This document shows positions 7,016 to 15,500 of a stretch of 28,319 nucleotides of DNA, in pieces (the first letter of the stretch is position 1; the number at the start of each line of letters is the position of its first letter). The notes beneath the pieces were generated by a model. It ran no database searches. It was not told the DNA's origin and saw nothing but the letters and a program-made list of their open reading frames with translations. Source of the DNA: an uncultured Bacteroides sp. (GTDB lineage Bacteria; Bacteroidota; Bacteroidia; Bacteroidales; Bacteroidaceae); assembly GCF_949298305.1 (NCBI RefSeq), contig NZ_CASFWU010000035.1:1-28319 (forward strand). The letters run 5' to 3'. A program made the translations under genes and the position numbers.

Positions 7016-10000
7016 TTAGAAACTTAAGTTGATACCAAAATTGACAGTAAGCGCCCGCGGATAGGACGAGAAGTCAAGTCCGGGAGTCAGGGCGGAAGTA
7101 CTGCGGACAGATACTTCGGGGTCGTAACCGGAATAGTTGCTCAGGGTCCAGAGATTGGAGGCTGCCACATAGAGGCGTGCATTCTCTATTTTGTACTTGC
7201 TCAGGAATGTCTTGGGCACGGTGTAGCCCAGTGTGACTGTCTTCAGGCGCAGGAACGAGCCGTCTTCCACTACGCGCGATGAAATCACGAGGTTCGAGCT
7301 GGAGTTGGTGGCGGCGGGTATGTCGCTCGACGAGTTCTCGGGTGTCCAACGGTCTGCATAGGTTGCAAACTGGTTCAGCTCTTTCTTCTTCTGGAAGCCG
7401 CTTTCAAAGAACAGGCGGTTGGCGTTCAGGATGTCGTTGCCGTATGACCATTGGAAGAAGATGCTCAGGTCGAAGTTCTTGTACTCGAAGTTGTTGGTGA
7501 AACCGCCTGTGTGGATGGGCAAGCCGCGCCCAATCATGGTACGGTCGTTGGAGTCAATGATGCCGTCGCCGTTCAAATCCTTGTATCTGGGCATACCGGG
7601 CTGTGTGTTGCTCTCACTGGTATAGTGAGGGATGTTGTCTTTCAGCGTGTAGGTATTGCCGGATTTGTTGAAATCGTCGTACTTGTAAGTTCCTTCATAA
7701 ATATAACCGTAAATCATGCCCATGGGGTAGCCGACCTTGGCGATGTAGTTGGGCTGGCTGTTGAAGTTCTGGTCGAACTGGGCGGTGCTCAGCAGGGCGG
7801 TCTGGCCTTCGGTCAGTTCAAGAACCTTGTTCTTGTTGAAAGCGATGTTGAAATTGGTGCTCCACTTGAAGTTCTTCTTGTCAATGTTGACCGTGTTCAG
7901 TGTCAGCTCGATACCGTCGTTGCGCACTTTACCGATGTTTTTCATGGCCGATACGTAGCCCGACGAGTAGGGGAGGGTGGCGTCCAGCAGCAGGTCGCGT
8001 GTGGTCTTGCGGTAAACGTCGGCCGTGAAGTTGATGCGGTCGTTGAAGAATCCCAGGTCAACACCCAGGTTCCACTGTTCGGTCGTTTCCCATTTCAGGT
8101 CATTGTTGGGCAGCGAAGTGGGTGCCATGCCGGCATTGCTGTTGTTGTTGTCGAACGGATAGACCGTGTTGGGGAGGTCGGCGTTGCTTACGTGCGACTT
8201 GATCATGTCCAGCAGGGCAAAGCGGTCGTATTCGCCGATGCGGTTATTGCCGCTGAGACCCCAGCTCAGACGCAGCTTGCCGTTTGAGAGTACGGACTTG
8301 GCCTTCTCCATGAACTTCTCTTCAGTGAAGCTCCATGCCACTGCAACTGAGGGGAAGTAGCCATAGCGGTTCTTCTTGGAGAATTTGGAGGAACCGTCGG
8401 TACGGAACGAACCGGTCACGTAGTATTTGTTGTCATAGTTGTAGTTGAAGTTGGCGAGGTAAGAGAGCATTGACCAGGACGACTTGAGCGAAGTGGAGCG
8501 GTCGAATACGCCTTGGTCCATACCTGCCATGCCCAGTGACTCGTTGGGGATGTTCTTGGTGCGGTACGAATAATACTCGTAGTCGGAGTTCTGCAGGGTG
8601 ACACCGCCCAGCACGTTCAGGAAGTGTTTGTTCTTCCAGTTGGTCTGGTAGGTCAGGATGTTTTCGTTCAGCCACGTCAGGCGTTCCTGGCGTATGATTT
8701 CGGCATTGACCTTGTCGGTCGAGGTCGGGCCGCCGTAGCGTGTCATCGAGTTGTTGAAGGTGTCGGTGTGACGGTTGTCGTAAGTATAGCCGCCCGAAAC
8801 TTTCAGCTTCAGCCCCTTGAGGATTTCGTACTGTACGTATCCGTTAATCTGCAGGTTGTTGACGTAATATTTCTTGTAGGCGTTCTTCAGGTCGGCAATC
8901 GGGTTGAAGCGGTAGTCGTTTGAAGAATCCAGTTCGTCGTCCAGCACGTTGTTCAGCAAATCGTCCAGCGTTCCGTTGGGACGGTTGACCGGGCGGTAGC
9001 CCCAAACGCTGTAGAAGAGGTTGTTCATACCGGAATAGGAGGTCTCGGAAGGAGAGTTGCCGGTCTGGATGGAGCGCGAGTAGTTGCTGTTCAGGCTGAT
9101 GGTGAGCTTGTCGCGCTTGATGGTCGTATTCAGTCGCGATTGCAGGCGCTCGTAGTCTGTATTGAGCAGGATACCCTCCTGGTCGTAGTAGGAAACGGAG
9201 GCGCTGTAACGGATGCCTTCCGAGCCGCCGGCCAGGCGTACGTTGTGGCTCTGCTGCCAGGCTGTGCGGAAGACTTCATCCTGGTAGTTGTTCTGGGCAA
9301 TGTTGCGGTAGTCTTCCAGTCCCCACTGCTTGCCGTTGTAGTTCATAAAGTAGGTGCTTGAAATGCCGGTGGGGTCTATTTCGTTCTGCAGCTTTACGAA
9401 TTCATACGCATCCATCATTTCGATGGTCTTGGTCGCGTTGGATACACCGAAGCTGCCGTCGTACGAGATTTGGGCACGTCCGGTCTTGCCTTGCTTGGTG
9501 GTGATGATGACAACACCGTTGGCACCGCGCGAACCGTAGATGGCGGTTGCCGACGCGTCTTTCAGGATGTTGATTGACTCAATATCGCTCGGGTTGATGG
9601 AGCTGCCGGCATCGGCATCTTCCATCGGGAAGCCGTCGATGATATATAGAGGTGTGTTGTCTTGTGTCAGAGAGTTGTTGCCGCGGATGGTGATGTTCAT
9701 GGTGGCACCCGGCATGCCTTCGCCCGATGATACGTTTACTCCGGCGATGCGGCCGCCCAATGCCTGGTCGAAAGAGGCTACGGGGGTGTTCAGCAGGTCT
9801 TTCATGTTGGCTTCGCCGACCGAACCTGTCAGGTCGCGTTTGCGCACTTCCTGATAGCCGACCACAACCACTTCGTCCAATGTCTGTGTGTCTTCTACCA
9901 TCGAGATGGAAAATTCTTTTTGGCTGCCCACCGTCACTTCCTGTGTCTTATATCCGATGAAAGAAAATACAAGGACATCGGTAGGCTTTACATTCGGCAG

Positions 10001-10180
10001 TGTGAACTGGCCGTTGAGGTCGGTGATGGTTCCGTTGCTGGTACCTTTGATCACAACGCTTACACCGGGGAGTTCTCCCATGGCATCGATAACTTTACCT
10101 GTAACCTGACCACCTGTCTGAGCTTGCAGACCCAAGCTGAACAAAATTGCCAGTAGCATTAAGGTTACTTTTTGTCTCAT
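7016..10180 (-). CDS. susC-like: SusC/RagA-family TonB-linked outer-membrane transporter
   Basis: A 1054-residue TonB-dependent receptor that imports oligosaccharides into the periplasm with its SusD partner. Residues 1-20 are a signal peptide ending LGLQA. Residues 22-95 are a carboxypeptidase-D-like regulatory domain (GKVIDAMGELPGVSVVIKGT). A TonB-box-like LDEVVVVGY lies at 101-109. The plug domain follows (DLTGSV, FDQALGGRIAGVNVSSGEGM, ADAGSSINPSDIESINILKD, then ATAIYGSRGANGVVIITTK). The rest is a 22-strand barrel, ending in the aromatic terminus NFGINLSF needed for barrel assembly. No extra N-terminal signalling (STN) domain is present, consistent with regulation by the HTCS rather than an anti-sigma factor. 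Confidence 0.97.
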   Translation of the reverse strand: MRQKVTLMLLAILFSLGLQAQTGGQVTGKVIDAMGELPGVSVVIKGTSNGTITDLNGQFTLPNVKPTDVLVFSFIGYKTQEVTVGSQKEFSISMVEDTQTLDEVVVVGYQEVRKRDLTGSVGEANMKDLLNTPVASFDQALGGRIAGVNVSSGEGMPGATMNITIRGNNSLTQDNTPLYIIDGFPMEDADAGSSINPSDIESINILKDASATAIYGSRGANGVVIITTKQGKTGRAQISYDGSFGVSNATKTIEMMDAYEFVKLQNEIDPTGISSTYFMNYNGKQWGLEDYRNIAQNNYQDEVFRTAWQQSHNVRLAGGSEGIRYSASVSYYDQEGILLNTDYERLQSRLNTTIKRDKLTISLNSNYSRSIQTGNSPSETSYSGMNNLFYSVWGYRPVNRPNGTLDDLLNNVLDDELDSSNDYRFNPIADLKNAYKKYYVNNLQINGYVQYEILKGLKLKVSGGYTYDNRHTDTFNNSMTRYGGPTSTDKVNAEIIRQERLTWLNENILTYQTNWKNKHFLNVLGGVTLQNSDYEYYSYRTKNIPNESLGMAGMDQGVFDRSTSLKSSWSMLSYLANFNYNYDNKYYVTGSFRTDGSSKFSKKNRYGYFPSVAVAWSFTEEKFMEKAKSVLSNGKLRLSWGLSGNNRIGEYDRFALLDMIKSHVSNADLPNTVYPFDNNNSNAGMAPTSLPNNDLKWETTEQWNLGVDLGFFNDRINFTADVYRKTTRDLLLDATLPYSSGYVSAMKNIGKVRNDGIELTLNTVNIDKKNFKWSTNFNIAFNKNKVLELTEGQTALLSTAQFDQNFNSQPNYIAKVGYPMGMIYGYIYEGTYKYDDFNKSGNTYTLKDNIPHYTSESNTQPGMPRYKDLNGDGIIDSNDRTMIGRGLPIHTGGFTNNFEYKNFDLSIFFQWSYGNDILNANRLFFESGFQKKKELNQFATYADRWTPENSSSDIPAATNSSSNLVISSRVVEDGSFLRLKTVTLGYTVPKTFLSKYKIENARLYVAASNLWTLSNYSGYDPEVSVRSTSALTPGLDFSSYPRALTVNFGINLSF

Positions 10181-10339
10181 AATATTAATTTAATTAGTTA
10201 ATGATAAAATATGATTCATAAGTATAGACAGCAGCGGAAGCGGGGGTTGCGGCAAGGGGCGGGCGAAACTCGTCTGTTGTCTGTTGCCGGAACTGTCTGC
10301 CCTGCGGGCTTCGTTTCCGCCGGCGTCAAAATGACTTCG

Positions 10340-10347
10340 CAAATGTA
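10340..10347 (-). promoter_or_regulatory. Candidate -7 element for the SusC/SusD operon, with upstream direct repeats
   Basis: The minus strand reads TACATTTG, matching TAnnTTTG. Transcription would begin near 10333, giving a leader of about 150 nt that contains the small hairpin GCCC-tgc-GGGC at 10299-10309. No -33 TTTG is at normal spacing, as expected for an activator-dependent promoter. Upstream, CGGACAA occurs twice on the minus strand (10378-10384 and 10389-10395) with an 11-bp period, about 45-60 bp before the predicted start. Confidence 0.45.
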
Positions 10348-10451
10348 GCGTGGCAATGCTGTTGCGCATGGTTGTTATTGTCCGCTTTTTGTCCGATTTC
10401 GTACTTTGCCCGCTCCCGGATGCTTTTGCTGCATGTTTTGTACGGGATTGT

Positions 10452-10511
10452 CATGCGCATGCCCTCCTCCGCGCTTGTGCGCTGCCTGTTCATGGAGGAG
10501 GGTTCCGCATG
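10452..10511 (-). terminator. Nested hairpin after the sulfatase gene
   Basis: A 60-bp structure begins 8 bp after the sulfatase stop. The outer arms CATGCG (10452-10457) and CGCATG (10506-10511) and the middle arms CCCTCCTCC (10462-10470) and GGAGGAGGG (10494-10502) pair perfectly, and inside them GCGC-ttgt-GCGC forms a small hairpin. There is no T-run on the minus strand, so it may slow or process the transcript, or act with a factor, rather than be a classical intrinsic terminator. Confidence 0.5.
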
Positions 10512-10519
10512 GCATGCGA

Positions 10520-12064
10520 TTATTCCTTCCTGTTCTTTATTTTCTCCAGCAGGGCGGCAAGTTCCTTTACCTTTTCCGGATGTTCTTTGGCCACGTTCTC
10601 TTTTTCCGAAGGGTCCTGGGCGATGTCGTACAGTTGGGGTTCGGGTGTGTTGCCCAGCTCCATTTTTGTCCAGTACTCGTAGGCCGGCTTGTCGCTCGGC
10701 TCTATGTATTTCCATTCCTTCTGTATGATGGACAACGTGTTGTGGAGGTTCTGCTGTACGATGTAGTCGCAGCCTACGGTGTCGGCTCCCAGGAACGTGT
10801 CGAGGCAGTCGCGGCTGTCGGGTGCCGCTCCTGCGGGAATCTCGTAGCCCAGCAGTCTGGCAAACGATGCATAGACGTCAATCATGGAGAACAGGGCCTG
10901 CTGCTTGCCGGGCTTGATGCCGGCCGGCCAGCGCACGATGAACGGAATGCGGGTGCCGGCTTCGTAGGCGCTGTATTTGCCGCCGCGGTAGTGCTTCATG
11001 GGCGTGTGTCCGTTCAGCAGCTCGAAGGCCTGGTCCTGGTAGCCGTCGTCGATGACGGGACCGTTGTCGCTGCAGAACACGAAGATGGTGTTGTCGGCCA
11101 GGTTCAGGCTGTCCAGCGTGTGCATGATTTCGCCCACCGTCCAGTCGAGCTGCAGGATAACGTCGCCGCGGGGGCCGAGGCCGCTCTTTCCGGCAAAGCG
11201 GGGATGGGGTACGCGGGGCACGTGGACGTCCTGGGTGCCCATATAGAGGAAGAACGGTTCGTCCTTATGGGCGATGATGAAATCCTTGGCCTTGCCGGTG
11301 ATGTTGTCGGCAATGTCCTCGTCTACCCAGAGGGCCGATTTGCCGCCTGTCATCCAGCCGATGCGGGGAATTCCGTTGATGATGGTGTTGTTGTGTCCCT
11401 GGCTGGGTTTCATCTTTACCAGTTCGGGGTTTTCCAGTCCGGTGGGCCAGTCGCCTACCTTGTGGTCGTAGCTGACGGTAATCGGGTCGTTGGGGTCGAG
11501 GTTGACCACGCGTCCGTTTTCAACGAACACGCAGGGCACCCGGTCTACGGTGGCGGGGATGATGAACTCGTAGTCGAACCCGATGTCCTGTGTGTTGGGC
11601 TTTATCAGGGTGTTGAAGTCGGTGCCTCCCTTGGGACCCAGTCCCAGGTGCCATTTCCCGACCGCTCCGGTCGCATAGCCTTCGGCCTTGAACATGTCGG
11701 CCATGGTGACGCGGGCCGTGTCGATAATCAGCTCGGAGTTGCCGGGGGCGATGCCGGTGTTCTCCTGCCTCCACGGATACATGCCGGTCAGCAGTCCGAA
11801 ACGCGAGGGTGTACTGGTCGAGGAGGTGGCATAGGCGTTGGTGAACTGCATTCCTTGTCCGGCCAGGCGGTCAATGTTCGGGGTGTTCACTTTCGTGGCG
11901 CCGTAACAGCTCAGGTCGCCGATGCCGAGGTCGTCGGTAATCAGATAGATGACGTTGGGCTTTTGTCCGGTCGGGTTGTCGTTCCCTTTGGGGGCTTTGT
12001 TGCCGCAGTTGCTTAAAAGAAAGGCTCCAGGAAGCAGCGTTACGAGGTAGGAGAAATTTTTCAT
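10520..12064 (-). CDS. S1-family sulfatase lipoprotein
   Basis: About 514 residues from the ATG at 12064. An in-frame TTG at 12091 would add nine residues but overlaps the candidate -7 element, so the ATG is preferred. The signal peptide ends LLSNC, giving lipidated Cys20. KPNVIYLITDDLGIGDL supplies the calcium-binding Asp pair (D44, D45). STSTPSRFGLLTG is the S-x-P-S-R sulfatase signature; its Ser84 must be oxidised to formylglycine by an anaerobic maturase, which is not in this window. GKWHLG and FCSDNGP give further metal- and sulfate-contacting residues. Such enzymes remove sulfate from GalNAc, Gal or related sugars. The placement beside PL8 and SusC/D suggests a glycosaminoglycan target; the sulfate position attacked cannot be told from sequence. 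The lipobox suggests periplasmic or surface anchoring. Confidence 0.93.
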   Translation of the reverse strand: MKNFSYLVTLLPGAFLLSNCGNKAPKGNDNPTGQKPNVIYLITDDLGIGDLSCYGATKVNTPNIDRLAGQGMQFTNAYATSSTSTPSRFGLLTGMYPWRQENTGIAPGNSELIIDTARVTMADMFKAEGYATGAVGKWHLGLGPKGGTDFNTLIKPNTQDIGFDYEFIIPATVDRVPCVFVENGRVVNLDPNDPITVSYDHKVGDWPTGLENPELVKMKPSQGHNNTIINGIPRIGWMTGGKSALWVDEDIADNITGKAKDFIIAHKDEPFFLYMGTQDVHVPRVPHPRFAGKSGLGPRGDVILQLDWTVGEIMHTLDSLNLADNTIFVFCSDNGPVIDDGYQDQAFELLNGHTPMKHYRGGKYSAYEAGTRIPFIVRWPAGIKPGKQQALFSMIDVYASFARLLGYEIPAGAAPDSRDCLDTFLGADTVGCDYIVQQNLHNTLSIIQKEWKYIEPSDKPAYEYWTKMELGNTPEPQLYDIAQDPSEKENVAKEHPEKVKELAALLEKIKNRKE

Positions 12065-12088
12065 TGTTCTGAGTATTAGTTTACGCCG

Positions 12089-12096
12089 CAAAAGTA
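12089..12096 (-). promoter_or_regulatory. Candidate -7 element for the sulfatase gene
   Basis: The minus strand reads TACTTTTG, matching TAnnTTTG. The start would be near 12082, with a leader of under 20 nt to the ATG at 12064. No -33 TTTG is found, in line with an activator-dependent promoter; see the direct repeats at 12128-12155. Confidence 0.4.
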
Positions 12097-12127
12097 GGCG
12101 TATGCCGGGTGTGCGGGCGTATAATGT

Positions 12128-12155
12128 TGTACAGAAGATGGGTGAAAATGTACAG
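12128..12155 (-). promoter_or_regulatory. Candidate activator operator: CTGTACA direct repeat with 21-bp period
   Basis: On the minus strand CTGTACA occurs at 12134-12128 and again at 12155-12149, exactly 21 bp apart and in the same orientation. AraC-family DNA-binding domains commonly bind half-sites two helical turns apart, and the HTCS encoded next door ends in such a domain. The sites fall at about -46 to -73 from the predicted sulfatase start. A third TGTACA lies at 12187-12192. Confidence 0.4.
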
Positions 12156-12330
12156 ACTGCCTATTATGGAGCTTCCATGGACTATTTGTACATCTGTAAA
12201 CCAGTGTTTAAGGTGAATCCGGCCGGGCTGTGGGGGCGGGCCATTGCCGCGCTGTGACGGCACCGGTCCGGCAGCCCGGAGGCACCGCATCGGCGGGGCG
12301 CAGCCGGCAGGGGCTGTGCTCCGCTTGCGG

Positions 12331-12440
12331 GATGCTTGCACGGTGTGCGGACGATGCTTGCACGGTGTACGGACGATGCTTGCATGGTGTACGGACGATG
12401 CTTGCACGGTGTGCGGACGATGCAGGCACGGTCCGGGCGC
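12331..12440. repeat. 22-bp tandem repeat, four copies plus a degenerate fifth
   Basis: Units beginning GATGCTTGCACGG occupy 12331-12352, 12353-12374, 12375-12396 and 12397-12418, followed by a decayed copy at 12419-12440. Copies 1 and 4 are identical; copies 2 and 3 differ by one or two transitions. There are no spacers. The array lies in the 481-bp GC-rich gap between the HTCS stop and the sulfatase ATG, closer to the HTCS end. An 8-bp inverted repeat (12223-12230 with 12272-12279) lies nearby. No gene is supported in this gap. Confidence 0.9.
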
Positions 12441-12545
12441 CGGCTTTCGAGGCTGGAGGCGGGAATCATCCGGGTGCGGTCCGCCGGCCGTTTCCCGGGT
12501 TCCTGCATGGCTCTGGCGGCGGGTCCGGCCGTGGGGCGGGCGGCT

Positions 12546-15500
12546 TTACTCTTTGCCGTCGTCCCACGCCTCTTCTTCCTCTTTGCCTTCTTCCCCTTTG
12601 CGATAGGCCAGCGGGCTGATGTGGTAGACGTCTTTGAAGCATTTGGCGAAGTAGCGCGCCGAACTGAACCCGATGCGTTCGGATATTTCCGTAATGTTCA
12701 GTTCCGGATTGTTGCGCAGCATGAGCGCGCCCTTCTTCAGGCGTATGGTCAGCAGGAAGTCGTTCGGCGTTTGTCCGGTGATGGCTTTCAGCTTGGCAAA
12801 CAGGTTGGTGCGTGCCATGCCCATTTCGCGGGCAAAGACGTTCACGTTGAATTCCGTATCGTCCAGGTGCTTTTCTATGATTTCCATGGCACGGTCCAGC
12901 AATTCCTTGTCTATCGGGTTGGTGGCCAGCATCTGTGCGGATGCCTGGGGCTGCTTGCTGAATTTCTCCTGGAGTATGATGCGCGAGTTCACGAGGTTGT
13001 TGCAGCGCGATATCAGCAGGTTCGTGTTGAAGGGCTTGGTGATGTAGTCGTCTGCTCCGATGCGCAGGCCTTCGATGTTCTGCTCGATGGCCGTGCGTGC
13101 GGTGAGCAGCACCACGGGAATGTGGCACGTGTTGAAGTCTCCTTTAATCTGTTTGCACAGTTCGGTGCCCGACATGCGCGGCATGACGACGTCGCTGACA
13201 ACGATGTTGGGCATCTCCCGGCGTACGGTTTCCAGTCCCTCTGCGCCGTCGGCGGCTGTCAGAACGTGGTAATAGGGTTTGAATATGTTGGCCAGCATCT
13301 CGCGGATGGAGTCGTTGTCCTCCACAATCAGCATTTTGCTTTCCGGCAGTTGTCTGAGCGGGGCGTTTTCTTCCTCCGGTTCTGGGGTCGCAAGGCCCTC
13401 CATCTCGGGATGGGCAATTTCCACCTGTTCCATGCTTTCGTTCTGGCGGCAGATTTGCTCTTCTGTGAAGTGCATGTTGCCCAGCGGCAGGCTGACGATG
13501 AAGCAGCTTCCCTTTCCGAGCTCGCTTTCTACGCGGATGGTGCCGTGGTGCAGTTCCACGATGCCTTTGGTCAGGGCCAGTCCGATGCCGGTGCCTCCCT
13601 GGTTGTAGCCCGGTTCGGGCGTTTCCGTCTGGTAGAAGCGGTCGAATATCTTGTCCACTTCCTTGGCGTCAATTCCGCTTCCGGTATCGGTCACGCGGAT
13701 GACGGCGTTGTTCCCTTCCGTTCGGATGCTTAGGGTGATGCTGTCTTTGGCCTGGGTGTGCTTCATGGCATTGGAAAGCAGGTTGTTCACCACTTTCTGC
13801 ATCTGCTTCTGGTCGTACCATACTTCCAGGCTGTCTGTTTCCTTTTCAAAACTGAGCTCAATTTGCTTGACGGTGGCATATTCCTGGAACAGCAGGAAGT
13901 TCTCGTACAGGAACTTCACGATGTTGTGCGGGCTGACCTTTATTTTCATGTGTCCCTGTTCCTGCTTGCGGAAGTCGAGCAGTTCGGTTATCAGTTCGCG
14001 CAGTTGTATGCTGTTTTTGTAGATGCTCAATACCTTATTATATATGGTCGGCGTAAAGCTCTGTACCTGCAACAGTGTTTCCACCTGTGCCACAATGAGC
14101 GTCAGCGGCGTGCGGAATTCGTGCGAGATGTTGGTGAAGAAGCGCAGTTTGGACTGGTTCAGGGCTTCGACGTCCTTGATGTGTTTCTGTTCGTATTTCA
14201 GCGATTCGCGCAGCTTGATTCTGGACTTGTAAGTGCGTATGAGGTACCAGAGCAGTACCCCGAGTACGGTGAGGTAGGTCAGATAGGCCAGTGGCGTCTT
14301 GTAGTAGGGCGGCAGGATGTGTATGGTCAGTTCTATCTGCGGACAGATGCTCGCGTCCTTCCCTTCGGGTTTGATAAGCAGGTGGTAGGTTCCGGCGTTC
14401 AGGTTGGTGTAGGTGATGGTGTGCAGTCCGCGCGTACTGTTCCAGTCTTGCGAAAAGCCTTCCAGTTTGTAGATGATGTCGTCCTTGTTGGCGGGGATGT
14501 AGTTGGAGGTGGCAAACTCGATGCTGAACATGTTCTGGTCGGCATTGAGGGTAATCTCTTTGGTATGGCACAGCGAGTTCTGCAGGATGCCCGATTCGTC
14601 TCCCGCCTGTATCTCCTTGCCGTTCACGATGAGGCGCGAAAGGATGATTTTGTAAGGTTTGGGCGTGAAGTTCAGTTCCATTTCGTGGAACGAAATCATG
14701 CCCTGGGTTCCTCCCAGGTAGATTTCACCGTCGCTGGTGACGCAGAGCGCGTTTTCGTTGACGGCCGTCAGCGGAAAGCCGTTTTCGGTGCTGTAGTTCT
14801 GGAAAGTCTGCTTCTTGTAGTCGAAGATGGAGAATCCCTGGTTGGTAATCATCAGCAGCTTGCCGCTGACGGGCGATTCCTTGCATTCGTAGATGCAGTC
14901 GCTGGCCAGCCCGTTCTTGGCGTGGTCAAAGTTCTCGAAGTCATCGCTTCCGGGACGGTAGCGGTCCAGTCCGCTTCCCGAAGTGGAGAACCAGAGGTTG
15001 CCTTTGCTGTCCTGTGTAATGTTGTTTACGTTGTTGTTGCTGAGGCTGTGCGGGTTCTTGGGGTCGTAGCGGTAGTTGGTCAGCTTGCGGGTGTCAAAGC
15101 GGTAGCTGAACACGCCCTCGCCCGTGGCGGCAATCCAGAGGGTGCCGTTCCGGTCAAACACGACGTCGGCCACCATCCTGATTTTTCGGCCTTCGTTGCT
15201 GTCCTTGAAGAGCTGTCGGCATTTTCCCGTGTCGGGGTCAAACAGGCATACGCCGTTCTGCGTGGCTATAATCAGTAGCCTGCCGTAGGGGATGATGTCT
15301 CGCACAATGTCCGAAGGCAGCGATTCCGGATTGTTTTCTTCCATGCGGTAGTGGCTGAACCGTCCGCTGCGTATGTCCAGCTTGTTCAGTCCGCCGAGGT
15401 GTGTTCCTATCCAGATCACTTCGTTCTTTTCATCGTAGTACAGGGACTTCACATTGTTGTGCGAGATGCTGTTGGCCGGATTGCTGCCGGGACGGTACCA

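Noticed and set aside
10406..12016. 536-codon open frame on the + strand opposite the sulfatase
   Set aside because: Antisense to a complete sulfatase with catalytic motif; product is low-complexity Val/Gly/Ala-rich.
12065..12091. TTG start nine codons upstream for the sulfatase
   Set aside because: It overlaps the candidate -7 element, and the ATG at 12064 gives a proper lipoprotein signal peptide.
12331..12440. CRISPR array
   Set aside because: Repeats are contiguous with no spacers and there are no cas genes.
12336..15278. Long + strand open frames (465 and 506 codons) opposite the HTCS
   Set aside because: Both are antisense to the kinase, receiver and HTH regions and have no domain of their own; the first also runs through the 22-bp repeat.
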